Source: Pachypanchax playfairii (taxonomy: Eukaryota > Chordata > Actinopteri > Cyprinodontiformes > Aplocheilidae). From it: DNA of 64,000 bases. The stretch is taken from positions 81,284-145,283 of the forward strand of contig SSNP01000244.1 of assembly GCA_006937955.1 (NCBI GenBank), read 5' to 3'. Each line of letters begins with the position of its first letter. The stretch's first letter is position 1. The position numbers and the translations under genes are program-made. Below the pieces are notes generated by a model, which made no database searches, was not told the DNA's origin, and was given only the letters and a program-made list of their open reading frames with translations. This document shows positions 1-10,996 of the stretch, piece after piece.

Positions 1-285
1 GCGGCTGTGGCTCAGTGGTCAGCGCGGTCGTCCTCCAACTTGAAGGTTGTTGGATCGATCCCGGCTTCCACCGCCACATGTCGAAGTGTCCTTGGGCAAG
101 ACACTGAACCTCATGTTGCCCCCCGATCTGCGTATCGGGTTGTGTGAGTGTTAGCCCCTACCCTCCCCCCGGTTTACATATCGGGTTGTGTGAATGGGTG
201 AATGTAAACCTTGTAGTGTGAAAGCGCTTTGAGTGGTCTGAATGACCAGAAAAGCGCTATACAAATACAAGACATTTACCATTTA
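1..285 (+). mobile_element. tRNA-derived SINE-like element
   Basis: The head resembles a tRNA gene: an A-box-like TGGCTCAGTGG near 8-18 and a B-box-like GGATCGATCCC near 52-62, as in RNA polymerase III promoters. The body has the phrase TTGGGCAAGACACTGAACC, and the tail has AAAGCGCTATACAAATAC followed by an ACATTTACCATTTAC repeat. The same head recurs at 62461 and, inverted, at 416-1589. The left edge may lie outside the window. It does not fold as a usable tRNA, so I call it a SINE-like repeat and not a tRNA gene. Confidence 0.6.
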
Positions 286-415
286 CATTTTACCATTCAC
301 ATATTACTGATTTTATGAAAGGACAATTTAGGCGTTGCAAATCTGGACACCGCACGGATTTGGCCCAGGGGCCGGACATTGGGCATGCCTGCACCAAGCT
401 ATGCAAGGCTAGGCT

Positions 416-1589
416 AGTTAAATGGTAAATGTCCTGTATTTGTCTAGCACTTCTTGTCATGTCCAGTGCTCTGTGTCTGTGTTGTGGGTTTTGTGTGTCG
501 GGTGAGTTCTCTTCTCAGAGATATCATCTTCGTGGAGAGCCAGAGCAGGCTGATTGATCACAGCTGGCGGAGTTCAGGACTGATGAGGAGTGGGAGCTGT
601 ACTTAAACTGCAGGCAGACTCTCAGTCGACGCCTGGTTGTTGACCTAAACGGTAAACACACCTTAAGCCACCCTTCCGCGTTTCCTTGTGTTATATTCCT
701 CCGAGTTTCCTAGTGATAATGATAGTTTAATGTTCTGAGTTTTCCCCTTGTTGTTTCAGTCAGACAGTAACCTGTCTTCTCTCCAGGACTACATCCAGAG
801 CTCTCACTCCTCAGTCCTCCCGAGCAACCTCCCTCCGAGTTCCCGTGTTCATGAGTCTCTCTGTGCCCCCCTGGATTATCTCGTTGTTCTCGTGGATTAC
901 CCCTGTGTCTCACCTGAGCACCCCTGCACTCCTCGTGACCTCCTGTGTTCCTCCTTGTGACTCTCCCTGGACTTCCCTGCTTCATCTCCGCCTTCAGCCT
1001 GCCTGCGCTCCAGCCCACTCACCCGACACACACCTCCAGGACTCCATCTCCTTTCACAGACACACCACTGGACCTGCCTTCCCCCATGTTCATCATCCAC
1101 AGCTCTACCGTGAGTGTTTTCCCCTGTGACATTTCCTCAGTGTGTCCTTGTGCATCCGTCACTAACTGTTTCTCTCCTCCCCAGTCCCAGAGATTGCCGA
1201 GAACAATCCCCGTTGTACATTTCACATTCACCGTTGTGAATAAACGTTCACCTTTTTTCACCTGAGCTTGTGTCCGTGTGTGAGTCTGCAATTGGGTCAG
1301 AACCTCTCCTAGCGAGAACGTGACACTTCTCTAGTCATTCAGACCCATCAAAGCGCTTTCACACTATGAGTTGTTACATTTACCCATTCACACAACCCGA
1401 TTTATAAATCGGGGGAGAAGGGAGGGGCTAACACTCACACACCCAATACACACACCCAATACACAAATCGGGGGGCTACATAAGGTTCAGTGTCTTGCCC
1501 AAGGACACTTCGACATGTGGCAGTGGAAGCCGGGATCGATCCGCCAACTTTCTGTTTGGAGGACGACTGCTCTAACCACTGAGCCACAG
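416..1589 (-). mobile_element. SINE-like element, inverted, split by a solo LTR
   Basis: The reverse complement of 1331-1589 followed by 416-454 reads as the same repeat as 1-285: tRNA-like head at the 1589 end, ATTTACCATT tail at the 416 end. The copy is cut between AGCACTTCT and CTAGTCATT by the LTR at 455-1325. Removing the LTR and one 5-bp duplicate restores a continuous match to the copy at 1-285. Confidence 0.6.
455..1325 (+). mobile_element. solo LTR, family A, copy 1
   Basis: An 871-bp unit starting TGTCA and ending TGACA, the short inverted TG...CA ends typical of retrotransposon LTRs. It is flanked by a perfect 5-bp duplication CTTCT (450-454 and 1326-1330). A TTAAA-type promoter-like motif lies near 603 and an AATAAA polyadenylation signal near 1239. 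No internal retroelement sequence accompanies it. Related copies are at 5411, 25359 and 30809. Open frames inside it are not supported as genes. Confidence 0.7.
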
Positions 1590-3150
1590 TTAGCAAACCA
1601 TACTCTGATAAAAACGAAAAAGTGCTGAATGAACAAATATTAATTTTACTCAGGAATTGAAAACAATTTTAATAAATGTGCTCATGGATTGAAAATATTT
1701 TATGAATAGGCAGGATTCCAATAAAAGCCAGAGAGCAACAATCACAAGTATCACAACTATCAGCAGGTCCCCTCGTATTACAGTCATTACATTCAATAAG
1801 TCCTTTTCCCATGAGATTTGCTGAGACTCATTTTAATTAGGTCATTACTGGTCATTTGTGGAAGGTAGTGTATGTTTGTAGGAGATGTTCTAGGTCAACA
1901 GGTCACTTCAGTGTCATCTGTACAAGCATCACAGCTTATCAATCTCTCTAAGACATTCTGGCCTGGTGATGTCCAGGTGTCTGATGGTCCTGTATCAGCA
2001 TCATTATAAAAGACAGCTAGACGAGGTAAAAGCCTCATTCTAATGTACCAACATTTGTTTCATTTTATGCATAAAATTATATTAAACCTTTTGTCTTTTC
2101 AACTCATTTTGACTCTCATTTATTTCTTCCACGACAATTTCTGAAGTGAAGTGTGCTTTTTGATTTGTTAGAAAATATAAGATGTTCTCTCTCCAGGTCC
2201 GACTGCTTGTGTTTTCTCTGTATGAACTCTCCTGAGCAGAGTTACTATTTCAAGCAGCAGAGACACTCAGTGTGGAGGATGAGTGCAGACATCCTGGCCT
2301 CAAGCTAATTCTCATTTTTGCTTTAAAAATAAAAATTCTGACATCTTTCTTCTTTTCCTATATTTGACCGAGTCTTACCAGTAAGTTCTTTTTACTCCTA
2401 AGAGGTAGAAACACCAAAGCATCCCCGCCCAGACAGATAGACAGACAGATGGTGTAGGAGGGGAGTGAAGGCAACAGGATGTGGGTGTTGGGTTTAGCAG
2501 AGAGAAGGTCCCGTCTGCAGGGACATAAATTGCTGGCTATCCATCCAGCAAATCCTCGGGCATTTTTTATCTATGGCAACCCAACAGACACCTCAGAAAT
2601 GTAGATCTCTTCTCCTCGCCTCAGAAGGCTGCTGGAGTGGGAGGAGAGGGAGAAGGAGGTTCTGAATCTCAGTTTCTGAAATACTATACATATCAAATAT
2701 GTGGGCAGTTTGCAGGGAATAAGTCAGCCTCCAAAAAGAATCTCTCCAGTCCTTCTCACTCTAGCTTCCATTTTATTGTATCTAATTGTACATTTAACTC
2801 AGATATCTACTGCAAGTGTTGGGTGGGTTTATATTACGTTTCCAATCACTACATTATTTAGTCACTAATTCCTCTTTTTTCTTCACTTCTCTTCACAACA
2901 AATTGTCAAACTGAATTTAATCCTGTTTAAGATGTGCATTTTGCCTTTTCCTGCTTTTCTTCTCTGTAAGTTTTTTTAAAGCTCATTTTAGTCTCAGTCT
3001 AGTCTCAGTTTTGTCTGATTTATTTCTCTTTTGTTTCTCCTAAAATTCACTTGGAGCAATACGTGAGACAAGAAATGGGAGTTCAATATGAGAGAATACT
3101 GAGAAATTGAATAATAGCTCATTTAAACCTGCTATACCCGATTTCAAATT
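1590..3150. other. no recognised feature
   Basis: AT-rich sequence with a short GACA/GATA-like stretch near 2440. I see no convincing exon, repeat family or RNA gene. The longest frames here have no recognisable motif. Confidence 0.5.
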
Positions 3151-3707
3151 GCCTGGCTTAGAATGTTATCAAATGTAAACAAAGTCACGGAACTCTCGCC
3201 ACTCCCATTGAGTAGAAGTCCTAAGCCACACCCCCAAGGTTTGAAATCCTCAGACGACGAAAGAGTGTAAAACACCGGTACGCAGTTCATTCAAGTACCG
3301 TAACATGGCAGAATCACAGGTAAGTGATAAGAATTAAGGCTTTTTATACGTTTTTCAACACAAAAACAGTTAATTTCAAAATTATTTCCAGGATATCAGT
3401 CTCCATGTAAATGAGCTTAATTTTAAAGGGGTTTTTGGGGTATATCATGATGTGTTGTGCACTGATGAGGCCGTGTGAACGTCCAAAGCGAGTATCAAAG
3501 TTCCCGTTTGTGGGCGGTCCGCTTTGTTTCTTATTTAAAAAACGGTTCAATCGGAAAGCACCATTTTTTCCTACGTGGCATTTTATCCTACGTATTTCAT
3601 AGCGTCCAATAAAAGTGTACAGTGAAGTAAACAGTCCAACCCCCCACCCCCAGCCCATACACCGGTAGCTGCGTTGCGCTAGCTTGTGCTGCTGCTCTTG
3701 AGAAGAG

Positions 3708-3989
3708 ATGGCTACGCAAACGGGGACCTGTTGTGTCCAAGGATGCTCAACCCATGCTGGAAGTTTACACTCACTCCCGAAGGATGAAAAAACAAGAGAA
3801 GAGTGGCTGAAGTTCATTTATGGAGAAGTGCCACGCAGTTATAACCTCAATTAGAAAATATGTTCAGCTCACTTCACGGAGGACTGCTTCCATAACTTGG
3901 GTGAATTCAAGTTGGGATTGTCAAAGAAACTGATTTTAATTAAAAATTCTTTACCAACCCTGAAGGAGGCGACCACATCGTCAATACCT
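3708..3989 (+). pseudogene. THAP zinc-finger exon with a nonsense codon
   Basis: Translation from the ATG gives a THAP DNA-binding domain: CCVQGCS supplies the first cysteines, followed by HSLPKDEKTREEWLKFI, then CSAHFTEDCF with the third Cys and His, and a closing NSLPTLKE. This fits the C2CH pattern of THAP proteins and THAP-bearing transposases. An in-frame TAG sits just before ICSAHF, and the exon runs into a GTAAGT donor. Upstream, a tiny ATG exon (3305-3319, MAESQ) also ends at GTAAGT and may belong to the same unit. Downstream exons are not clear; 4219-4436 follows a CAG acceptor but has no motif I know. Likely a transposon-derived fossil. Confidence 0.6.
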
Positions 3990-5354
3990 GTAAGTTTATT
4001 TATTTAATAAAATGCTGCCTTGCCTGATAAACGTTTGTTCGTGGTCTGAAGAGTTCATGATGCTAGCATGTGATAGCCGCTCTAGCAACAATGTCCGTGA
4101 GCAACAGGTTTATCATACCATATTGTGAATCTATTTTCATTGATAACATCTGACAGCACTGTTTATTCGCTCATGTGATTAGTTGAGTTTTATGTGTTCA
4201 CCCCTCCGTCTTCCTCAGAAGACGTTTCAGGCTCGAACATATACGGTTGTAAACGTCCACTCGCCATGTTACTGGACTGTTGACGGAGCCAAGAAGAAAG
4301 GCTTGCTGCGGGCAACGGTTGTAGCCAATCAGAGCGAAGTCAGCCAGGGAGACCCACATATCATTAATGAAAGGAACCGTGTTGCTGAGAAGAGGATTCT
4401 GACCTGCCCGTACACCCCCGCCCTGTTAGTTTTTTAATCAAATTCTTTTGTGAGTTGACATATGCGGGCATATCTACTACATGAAATAGCTTTACGCCAG
4501 TTTAAACAGTGATGTCATCACACCTTTAAAGCTTTTATATAACATTCATATGGTTTTACGTTTTACAGTAATGCAGATTTTAATCCTTTCTTTTTACCTT
4601 TTTGGGAAACACTTTTGGCTGAAGACGCGCGTCGTGTTGAGGAGCGTCAAGCAGCAAGGGTCACAAATAAGAAGGTATAAATGAATAAATACTTTACTGT
4701 TGCCAGGTGTCCAGAGCTCATTTAACTGTAATTTGAGATTCTAGTTCCGTTATAACAGTTAGAACATAAATCAGTCTCCAGTTGTAAATTCACCAACTCG
4801 CTTATAATTATAAAAAAACATCTATATACCAAAAAATGTTAAAATTGTATTAGATGTTAATTCACCAATACCCTCATTTTTTTTAAAAGAAAATTGTAAA
4901 AAATTAAAAAAGCCACTCTGTGTATACAGACTGTTTTCTTAGTTGTATATTTTCTATACATTCTACATATGTAACTTTTGCATGTAGAAGATTAGGAACA
5001 AACTCCTGTTCTTCATTTCAACAGATATGAATCAGAGGCCTAAACTTGGACTCATCACACAGATTGCTGGAGCCATGTTTAACACTTTGACATCATGGAT
5101 GAAACTCCAAGTGATCCAACCTTGGCTCCTCCAGGATCAGCTGGATGAGATCCTGTCAGTCACCTCCCGACATCTGATCAGACAGAACCAACTAAACATC
5201 ACCAGAAAAAGAAACCAGGCAGAATCTTTCATCACGCTGTCAGAAAGCTCTACATTAGTGACTCAAACACGTGAGAAAATAAAACAAAACAAAGAAACAC
5301 TTCAGTTTATGAGTTATGAACAAACCTGTGTCTTTAAAAAGAATGTGGTCTTTA
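3990..5354. other. unassigned region with possible decayed exons
   Basis: After the THAP exon there are acceptor-like CAG sites near 4218 and 5024, followed by open stretches (4219-4436; 5027-5290). None matches a family I recognise. They may be remains of the transposon that carried the THAP domain. The rest is AT-rich. Confidence 0.3.
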
Positions 5355-5410
5355 TTAAAGCTATAGTGCGTAACTTTTACATGTCCGTGAATGTCCGTTT
5401 CAGCCAAGCC

Positions 5411-6249
5411 TGTCAGGATCTCTGCTGCTGGTGGGTGGTGTGGTTCCTGCTGTGTGCTTAATTGTCTTGCAGGGTGTGGCAGCAGCTCATCAGTGGACGC
5501 AGGTGTGGATCATTACCCAGCTCTCTTAAGCAGAGGAGGAACCACAGACAGACGCCAGTTTGTTCCACTAACTTCCCATGGTACAGAGTGGCCGGAGATA
5601 ATTATATGACAGATATATTGTTAGCTGTGTCTAACCTGCCTTCTCTTCCCTTGTTCTCAGTCCCGTGTCCTGGAGTGTTCCTCCAGTCTCCAGTGCCTCT
5701 GCGTGGTCATCTACCCGTCAATATAGAGGACTGGCTCTCCACGGGTTCTCCTGCTCTGTTGCGGTGTTACGTGACTAGCTCTCCCTCTCTGGCTCCCTGT
5801 CTGTCTCTGGTCTCCTCTGGATCCACGCCTTCCCGGTCAGCGCGCTGCTTTCACCCCTGTCACAGTCACGTCTGTGCAGACAGCACCCGGACCCGGATCT
5901 CCTCTATCATCACTGACAGTCTGGCTCACCACCCCCGCGGCAGCATCTCCGGATCCCTCCTCACAACCGGACGACTATCACGTCACCGTGAGTTTAAAGA
6001 GCACGATCCCCGCACACCGCAGCTGGTCTCTCCGCCTGTCACTAATCTCTCTCTCTCACAACCAGGACCGTTCCTGCCCCGCACCAGTTCCCGTCCTGAG
6101 TTCTATTCCACGTGTACAGTTTACATTGTTGTATTTTGGAGCACTGTACATATTAAACACTGTGAACCGATCCTTGTTTCTCGCCTGTGTGTTTGGAGTT
6201 GGGTCACTCTTGGAGCTCGAAACAAACCCCCTGGTAGTATACCATGACA
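5411..6249 (+). mobile_element. solo LTR, family A, copy 2
   Basis: 839 bp, TGTCA...TGACA ends, perfect 5-bp duplication AAGCC on both sides (5406-5410; 6250-6254). It carries CTTAAGCAGAGGAGGAAC, shared with the copy at 30809, and an ATTAAA signal near 6148. It sits 52 bp inside the left end of the TTAA transposon. The related element at 21660 has the same target sequence without the LTR, which fixes both boundaries. The long open frames inside are not genes. Confidence 0.75.
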
Positions 6250-6478
6250 AAGCCACTATTAGAGGAGATGACACAATGCAGATTAAGCCGATCGGCTCAT
6301 CAAACATCTCACGGTATTTTTCAATATACATCATTTTTACTTTGCGTGTCGACCGGCGACATTCCCGCGCTGGTGCACAGGAAATTACGTCTTTTACGTC
6401 ACAACAAGAAAAAGAAGAAGAAGAAGAGCAGAGTGTCTTGTAGCAGCAGGCAGAGTGCAGGCAGAACGGGAAAGCGAC

Positions 6479-6715
6479 ATGGCGGAGAATCCAAAGAAAC
6501 AGCCGAGACACACTTATCGGGAAGTGGATCCTACCACGAAAAAAAAAAAAAATTCCTGGACGTTCGGCAGAGGGACTATTGGCTAAGAAGGAAAGTGACC
6601 GAAGGAGAAGGCAAACGCGAATTTGTATCGGCGTGGCTTTTCCTCGGTGGAGAGCCCTGAAAGAAGAGATCGGGTTGAGGGCAGACACAGATGTTGCCTT
6701 GCTGCTGTTGGATCA
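6479..6715 (+). pseudogene. TTAA-transposon transposase, exon 1
   Basis: The ATG begins MAENPKKQPRHTYREVD. After a long A-run (about 6540-6554) the reading moves to another frame, where TRICIGVAFPRWRALKEEIG and DTDVALLLLD are read up to a GTAAGT donor at 6716. The same exon at 21925 has a shorter A-run and stays in frame, so this copy has lost frame in the A-run. The segment resembles the N-terminal region of fish Kolobok-type proteins. Splicing to the exon at 7746 is in phase and gives DHYEKY. Confidence 0.55.
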
Positions 6716-6926
6716 GTAAGTGACTTGGTTTATAATTATATTATGAGTTATATGTTGCCGTTACATGAACTGGACATAGTACTTTATTATTTTTTTTATA
6801 AAGACGGTATATGGAGCAGTACGGCGTGAAGCGAGTGTGTACCGTGGCAAGCAGTATATGGTGTGTCGCGAGTGTTACTCTGTGGAGACGGTGTGTAGCT
6901 GAGCTGTAGATAACATATGTTATGTT

Positions 6927-7644
6927 CAGGGGTGCACATAAGTGGTCCGCATGTTCGCACACACTGTCAAAATATAAAATGCGCACCAGATGAAAAGTTG
7001 CAACACACGTTTGCGTACATAACATTGGTTTGGCTGAGCTGCGTGAATTTTTAGGTTAATCAGAGGCGGTTCATTGTCAAATAAATGAAGAATCCCGTTG
7101 ACTTCTTTTGTTTGACTGATATGTTTCTCAGCCAGAGCGCCGAAGTTCCAGCTGATCAGCTGATGCTGCGTCTCTCTCTGTGTCAGTTTGTGTCAGTTGT
7201 GTCTGTGTCAGTTTGCCAGTGTGACGGTTTTTCAGTCAGTCAGATCAGTGCAGCTGACTGCAGGATTCCGCATCGCGTCAAAACTGAAAAAATTCACTGA
7301 ATAAGACAGCTGACTAATAAATTTCAACACCAAAATGTTAAATGTAGATTAAAGTGAACAATCAAACCTGTAAACAATCCAACCTGAACTCTGAAGGTTT
7401 TTTTTATCAGTATTTTTATATTTTACTGGTTTCTCTTGATTTTTTCAACAATGAAATGATATTTATTGAAACAAATATAGAGCCAGGTAAAGTAAACAGA
7501 CTGAATTTGAAGCTTGATGAAACCAAAAACAAAGCAGAGGAGCTCGGAAGAGACACAGCGAGACACATTTAAAAATGTGAGGACCAAGCAACAACCCTAG
7601 GTTCTCTTCTGAGAACCAGGCCAAAAATATTATGTGCACCCCTG
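6927..7644 (+). mobile_element. small hAT element in transposase intron 1, copy a
   Basis: 718 bp with ends CAGGGGTGCACATAA and TTATGTGCACCCCTG, flanked by the 8-bp duplication GTTATGTT (6919-6926; 7645-7652). The CAGGG ends and 8-bp duplication point to a non-autonomous hAT element. Frames inside are short and unsupported. Confidence 0.7.
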
Positions 7645-7745
7645 GTTATGTTGTAGGTTATCACTTGCTGAGTATCGGTTGCATGTCATGCATCAGTCTG
7701 CTGCGTGTGGACTCTAAATTACAACTTACATCATTTTCATTACAG

Positions 7746-8282
7746 TTACGAAAAATACGCTAAGGGGCCATTGTCATCAACCCCCATAAAGATTGACGTA
7801 AACATCCGACCACCTCATCCCCCGTCACTTTCCAGCAATGGCACTGAATCTCAAAGGTACAGTAGTTTGTGTCTGTGTGTCCTAAGACCAACATGCAGCT
7901 TGAATTAGTAGCTGCATAGCTCTTGTTTTGTAAATGTCCACACGTGACATTTCTATATGGTCTTCTGCAGACCAAGTGGGTTTGCTTTCTAATCACATTA
8001 GATCCACAATTGTATTTGCACTTTTAGGTACGATATCTTCCACATGCCCGGGGTTGGTGCTCTTCCTGATCAGGAGGATGTGATAGATGTCTTGCAGGAA
8101 AGGTAAATCAATCCATAATATCAGATGAAATGAGGCATTATTTATTATGGTATATTCTTTGAAAATAATCCCTGAGTTACTCATACATTGATATCACCTT
8201 TTATATGCAGCATGCACTCCCTGAGTATGGAGGACACTCATATTGTTGATGAGGATGAAGCCAACAACCTCAGGAACAGTGT
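7746..8282 (+). pseudogene. TTAA-transposon transposase, exons 2-4
   Basis: Three exons with good splice sites: 7746-7856 (YEKYAKGPLSSTPIKIDVNI at its start), 8028-8102 (YDIFHMPGVGALPDQEDVID) and 8211-8282 (SMHSLSMEDTHIVDEDEANN). Reading frame is kept across each junction. The product is acidic in its later part. Repeated almost exactly at 9656-10192. No function is visible beyond being part of the same gene as exon 1. Confidence 0.55.
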
Positions 8283-8372
8283 GTAAGTGCTGCTGATAAT
8301 GTACAGTTACCTTTGAATGCTGTATTTGTTGTATTTATAGTGTGACTTAGGCACACGCACATCAAATTTGGN

Positions 8373-8668
8373 ACCTGGTAGCAGGTCACAGACAGAGTGG
8401 AGGTGGAGGCAGAGGAGGTCTTTGGGTGCTCTGAGGTGGAGGAAGATGATGCAGTGTTCTGGTCCATGACTGAGCTGGAGGGTGATGAAGTGGAGGTGTG
8501 ACAGGAAAGCTGTGGGCTCATGGAGGGTGTGTGGTCTGTGGGGATGGAGGCAGGGGGGGAACTGAACCTGTTGAAGAACATGTTCAGTTCATTAGCTCTG
8601 TCCAGACCTCCATCAGTCTGGTCCCACTTTACCTTGAAGCCGGTGATCTTCTTGACCACACATCCCTC
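8373..8668 (-). mobile_element. Rex1/L2-type LINE fragment
   Basis: On the minus strand this matches the linker upstream of the reverse transcriptase in the LINE at 23090 (residue runs DQTDGGLDRANELN, FFNRFSSPPAS, TDHTPSMSPQLSCHTST). It starts right at a single N (8372), where the transposase intron sequence is broken off. Confidence 0.7.
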
Positions 8669-8675
8669 ACGTTGA

Positions 8676-8820
8676 CAATGTGATTTTCTGGATTTTTTTT
8701 CCTCATTTTGTCTCTCATAGTTGAGGTATACCTATGATGAAAATTACAGGCCTCTCTGATTTTTTTAAGTGGGAGAACTTACACAATTGGTGGCTGACTA
8801 AATACTTTTTTGCCCCACTG
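8676..8820. mobile_element. Tc1-like terminal inverted repeat, solo end
   Basis: The stretch ending AAATACTTTTTTGCCCCACTG followed by TA matches my memory of the terminal repeat of a common fish Tc1-type transposon, including GTGGGAGAACTT and TGGTGGCTGAC. TA is the expected target. No transposase accompanies it. Confidence 0.55.
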
Positions 8821-8831
8821 TATGTTATGTT

Positions 8832-9554
8832 CAGGGGTGCACATAAGTGGTCCGCAGGTGCGCACACACTGTCAAAATATAAAAATGCGCACCAGATGAA
8901 AAGTTGCAACACGCGTTTGGTTTGGCTGAGCTGCGTGAATTTTTAGGTTAATAAGAGGCGGGGTTCATTTTCAAATAAATGAAGAGTCCCGTTGACTTCT
9001 TCTGTTTGACTGATATGTTTCTCAGCCAGAGCGCCGAAGTTCCAGCTGATCAGCTGATGCTGCGTCTCTCTCTGTGTCTATCAGTTTGCCAGTGTGACGG
9101 ATTTTCAGTCAGTCAGATCAGTGCAGCTGACTGCAGGATTCTGCATCACGTCAAAACTGAAAAAATTAACTGAATAAGACTTCATGGACATCAGACCATC
9201 GTGGCCCCAACAGCTGACTAATAAATTTCAACACCAAACTGTTAAATGTAGATTAAAGTGAACAATCAAACATGTAAACAATCCAACCTGAACTCTGAAG
9301 GTTTTTTTTCTTTTTACCAGTATTTTTATATTTTACTGGTTTCTCTTGATTTTTTCAACAATTAAAGGATTTTTATTGAAACAAATATAGAGCCAGGTAA
9401 AGTAAACAGACTGAATTTGAAGCTTGATGAAACCAAAAACAAAGCAGAGGAGCTCGGAAGAGACACAGCGAGACACATTTAAAAATGTGAGGACCAAGCA
9501 ACAACCCTAGGTTCTCTTCTGAGAACCAGGCTAAAAATATTATGTGCACCCCTG
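8832..9554 (+). mobile_element. small hAT element, copy b
   Basis: 723 bp, with the same ends as the element at 6927 and the same 8-bp duplication GTTATGTT (8824-8831; 9555-9562). Sharing the duplication shows the whole flanking segment was duplicated and that this was not a second insertion. It carries an extra block around 9181-9210 that copy a lacks. Confidence 0.65.
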
Positions 9555-9655
9555 GTTATGTTGTCGGTTATCACTTGCTGAGTATCGGTTGTATGTCATG
9601 CATCAATCTGCTGCGTGTGGACACTAAATTACAACTTACATCATTTTCATTACAG

Positions 9656-10192
9656 TTACGAAAAATACGCTAAGGGGCCATAGTCATCAACCCCCATAAA
9701 GATTGACGTAAACATCCGACCACCTCATCCCCCGTCACTTTCCAGCAATGGCACTGAATCTCAAAGGTACAGTAGTTTGTGTCTGTGTGTCCTAAGACCA
9801 ACATGCAGCTTGAATTAGTAGCTGCATAGCTCTTGTTTTGTAAATGTCCACACGTGACATTTCTATATGGTCTTCTGCAGACCAAGTGGGTTTGCTTTCT
9901 AATCACATTAGATCCACAATTGTATTTGCACTTTTAGGTACGATATCTTCCACATGCCCGGGGTTGGTGCTCTTCCTGATCAGGAGGATGTGATAGATGT
10001 CTTGCAGGAAAGGTAAATCAATCCATAATATCAGATGAAGTGAGGCATTATTTATTATGGTATATTCTTTGAAAATAATCCCTGAGTTACTCATACATTG
10101 ATATCACCTTTTATATGCAGCATGCACTCCCTGAGTATGGAGGACACTCATATTGTTGATGAGGATGAAGCCAACAACCTCAGGAACAGTGT
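9656..10192 (+). pseudogene. duplicate of transposase exons 2-4
   Basis: Offset by 1910 bp from 7746-8282: exons at 9656-9766, 9938-10012 and 10121-10192 with the same splice sites. Codon TTG in the first copy of exon 2 is TAG here, so this copy carries a nonsense mutation. Unlike the first copy it continues into exon 5. Confidence 0.55.
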
Positions 10193-10425
10193 GTAAGTGC
10201 TGCTGATAATGTACAGTTACCTTTGAATGCTGTATTTGTTGTATTTATAGTGTGACTTAGGCACACGCACATCAAATTTGGCCATCATTGTCAAGGAAGA
10301 ATTTATGGCAGCACTGTTGTTTTGTTGACTGTACATGTGAACCAGAATATTTTTCAATATTTTTTTCTTTTGCCAATTATCTTCAATTTATATGGAATAC
10401 TTACAAAAATGTGTTTTCTTTTTAG

Positions 10426-10879
10426 TATTGAGTGGGAGAAGGAGGGAGAAGGAGGCACCTCTGATACAGAGCTGTCAAACTCAGAAGAAGATGGAAGCTC
10501 TGATGAAGACTATGTTCCCCCTCTCTGTTTGCGGTATGTTAGGTCTGCTGTGTGGCCTCGATGGCTCTAAAATAGTCAGAATATTTAATTGAACAGTAGT
10601 TATTAAAGAGTGTATGGTTTTTATATTTCTGTGTAAACTGTGTGTATGACTCATCTAATTCCATCTAATGATCTAATAATTCATCTAATGAGTGAGCATG
10701 TACTGAGATCTAGTTACTAATACCTGTAAACCAGCTGCATTTAGGATGAATCACACTTACACCAGTGTTTGGTTTCTGTATGTTACAGATCCCAAGCGTG
10801 GGAGGTATGGTGACAGGGGAGTAATTTACACCTTGGACATGTGGCATGGAGCAAAAAGCTTGCCAAGAAACTACATGCG
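10426..10879 (+). pseudogene. TTAA-transposon transposase, acidic exon and DMWHGAK exon
   Basis: Exon 10426-10533 follows a TTTTAG acceptor and encodes IEWEKEGEGGTSDTELSNSE then DEDYVPPLCLR before a GTATGT donor. Exon 10789-10879 encodes GVIYTLDMWHGAKSLPRN; a LDxWHGxK motif occurs in the catalytic part of fish Kolobok-type transposases as I recall. The phase of 10533 does not match the useful frame at 10789, so intervening exons are probably lost. The catalytic core is mostly absent. Confidence 0.5.
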
Positions 10880-10996
10880 GTAAGATTGTTATCTCCAGTA
10901 CACTGTGCACTGAATGGCTGGATTGACACATGCTAATACATACACTAATGGCGTTTTAATTTTTAACCTTTTGAGCCAGGACAGATGAAAGGCCAA

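Noticed and set aside
1..75. tRNA gene
   Set aside because: A- and B-box-like motifs are present, but the cloverleaf does not close, and the same head recurs with a SINE-type body.
710..1291. Overlapping open frames in the first LTR
   Set aside because: They lie inside an LTR on both strands, lack motifs and do not recur as frames in the sister LTRs.
5462..6688. Long open frames (up to 261 codons) around 5.4-6.7 kb
   Set aside because: They span the solo LTR and its junction with the transposon 5' region. Composition is Pro/Ser-rich noise, and the true exon is in another frame.
7085..9173. Repeated frame starting MKNPVDFF / MKSPVDFF
   Set aside because: It recurs only because the small hAT element is duplicated; there are no splice or domain signals.
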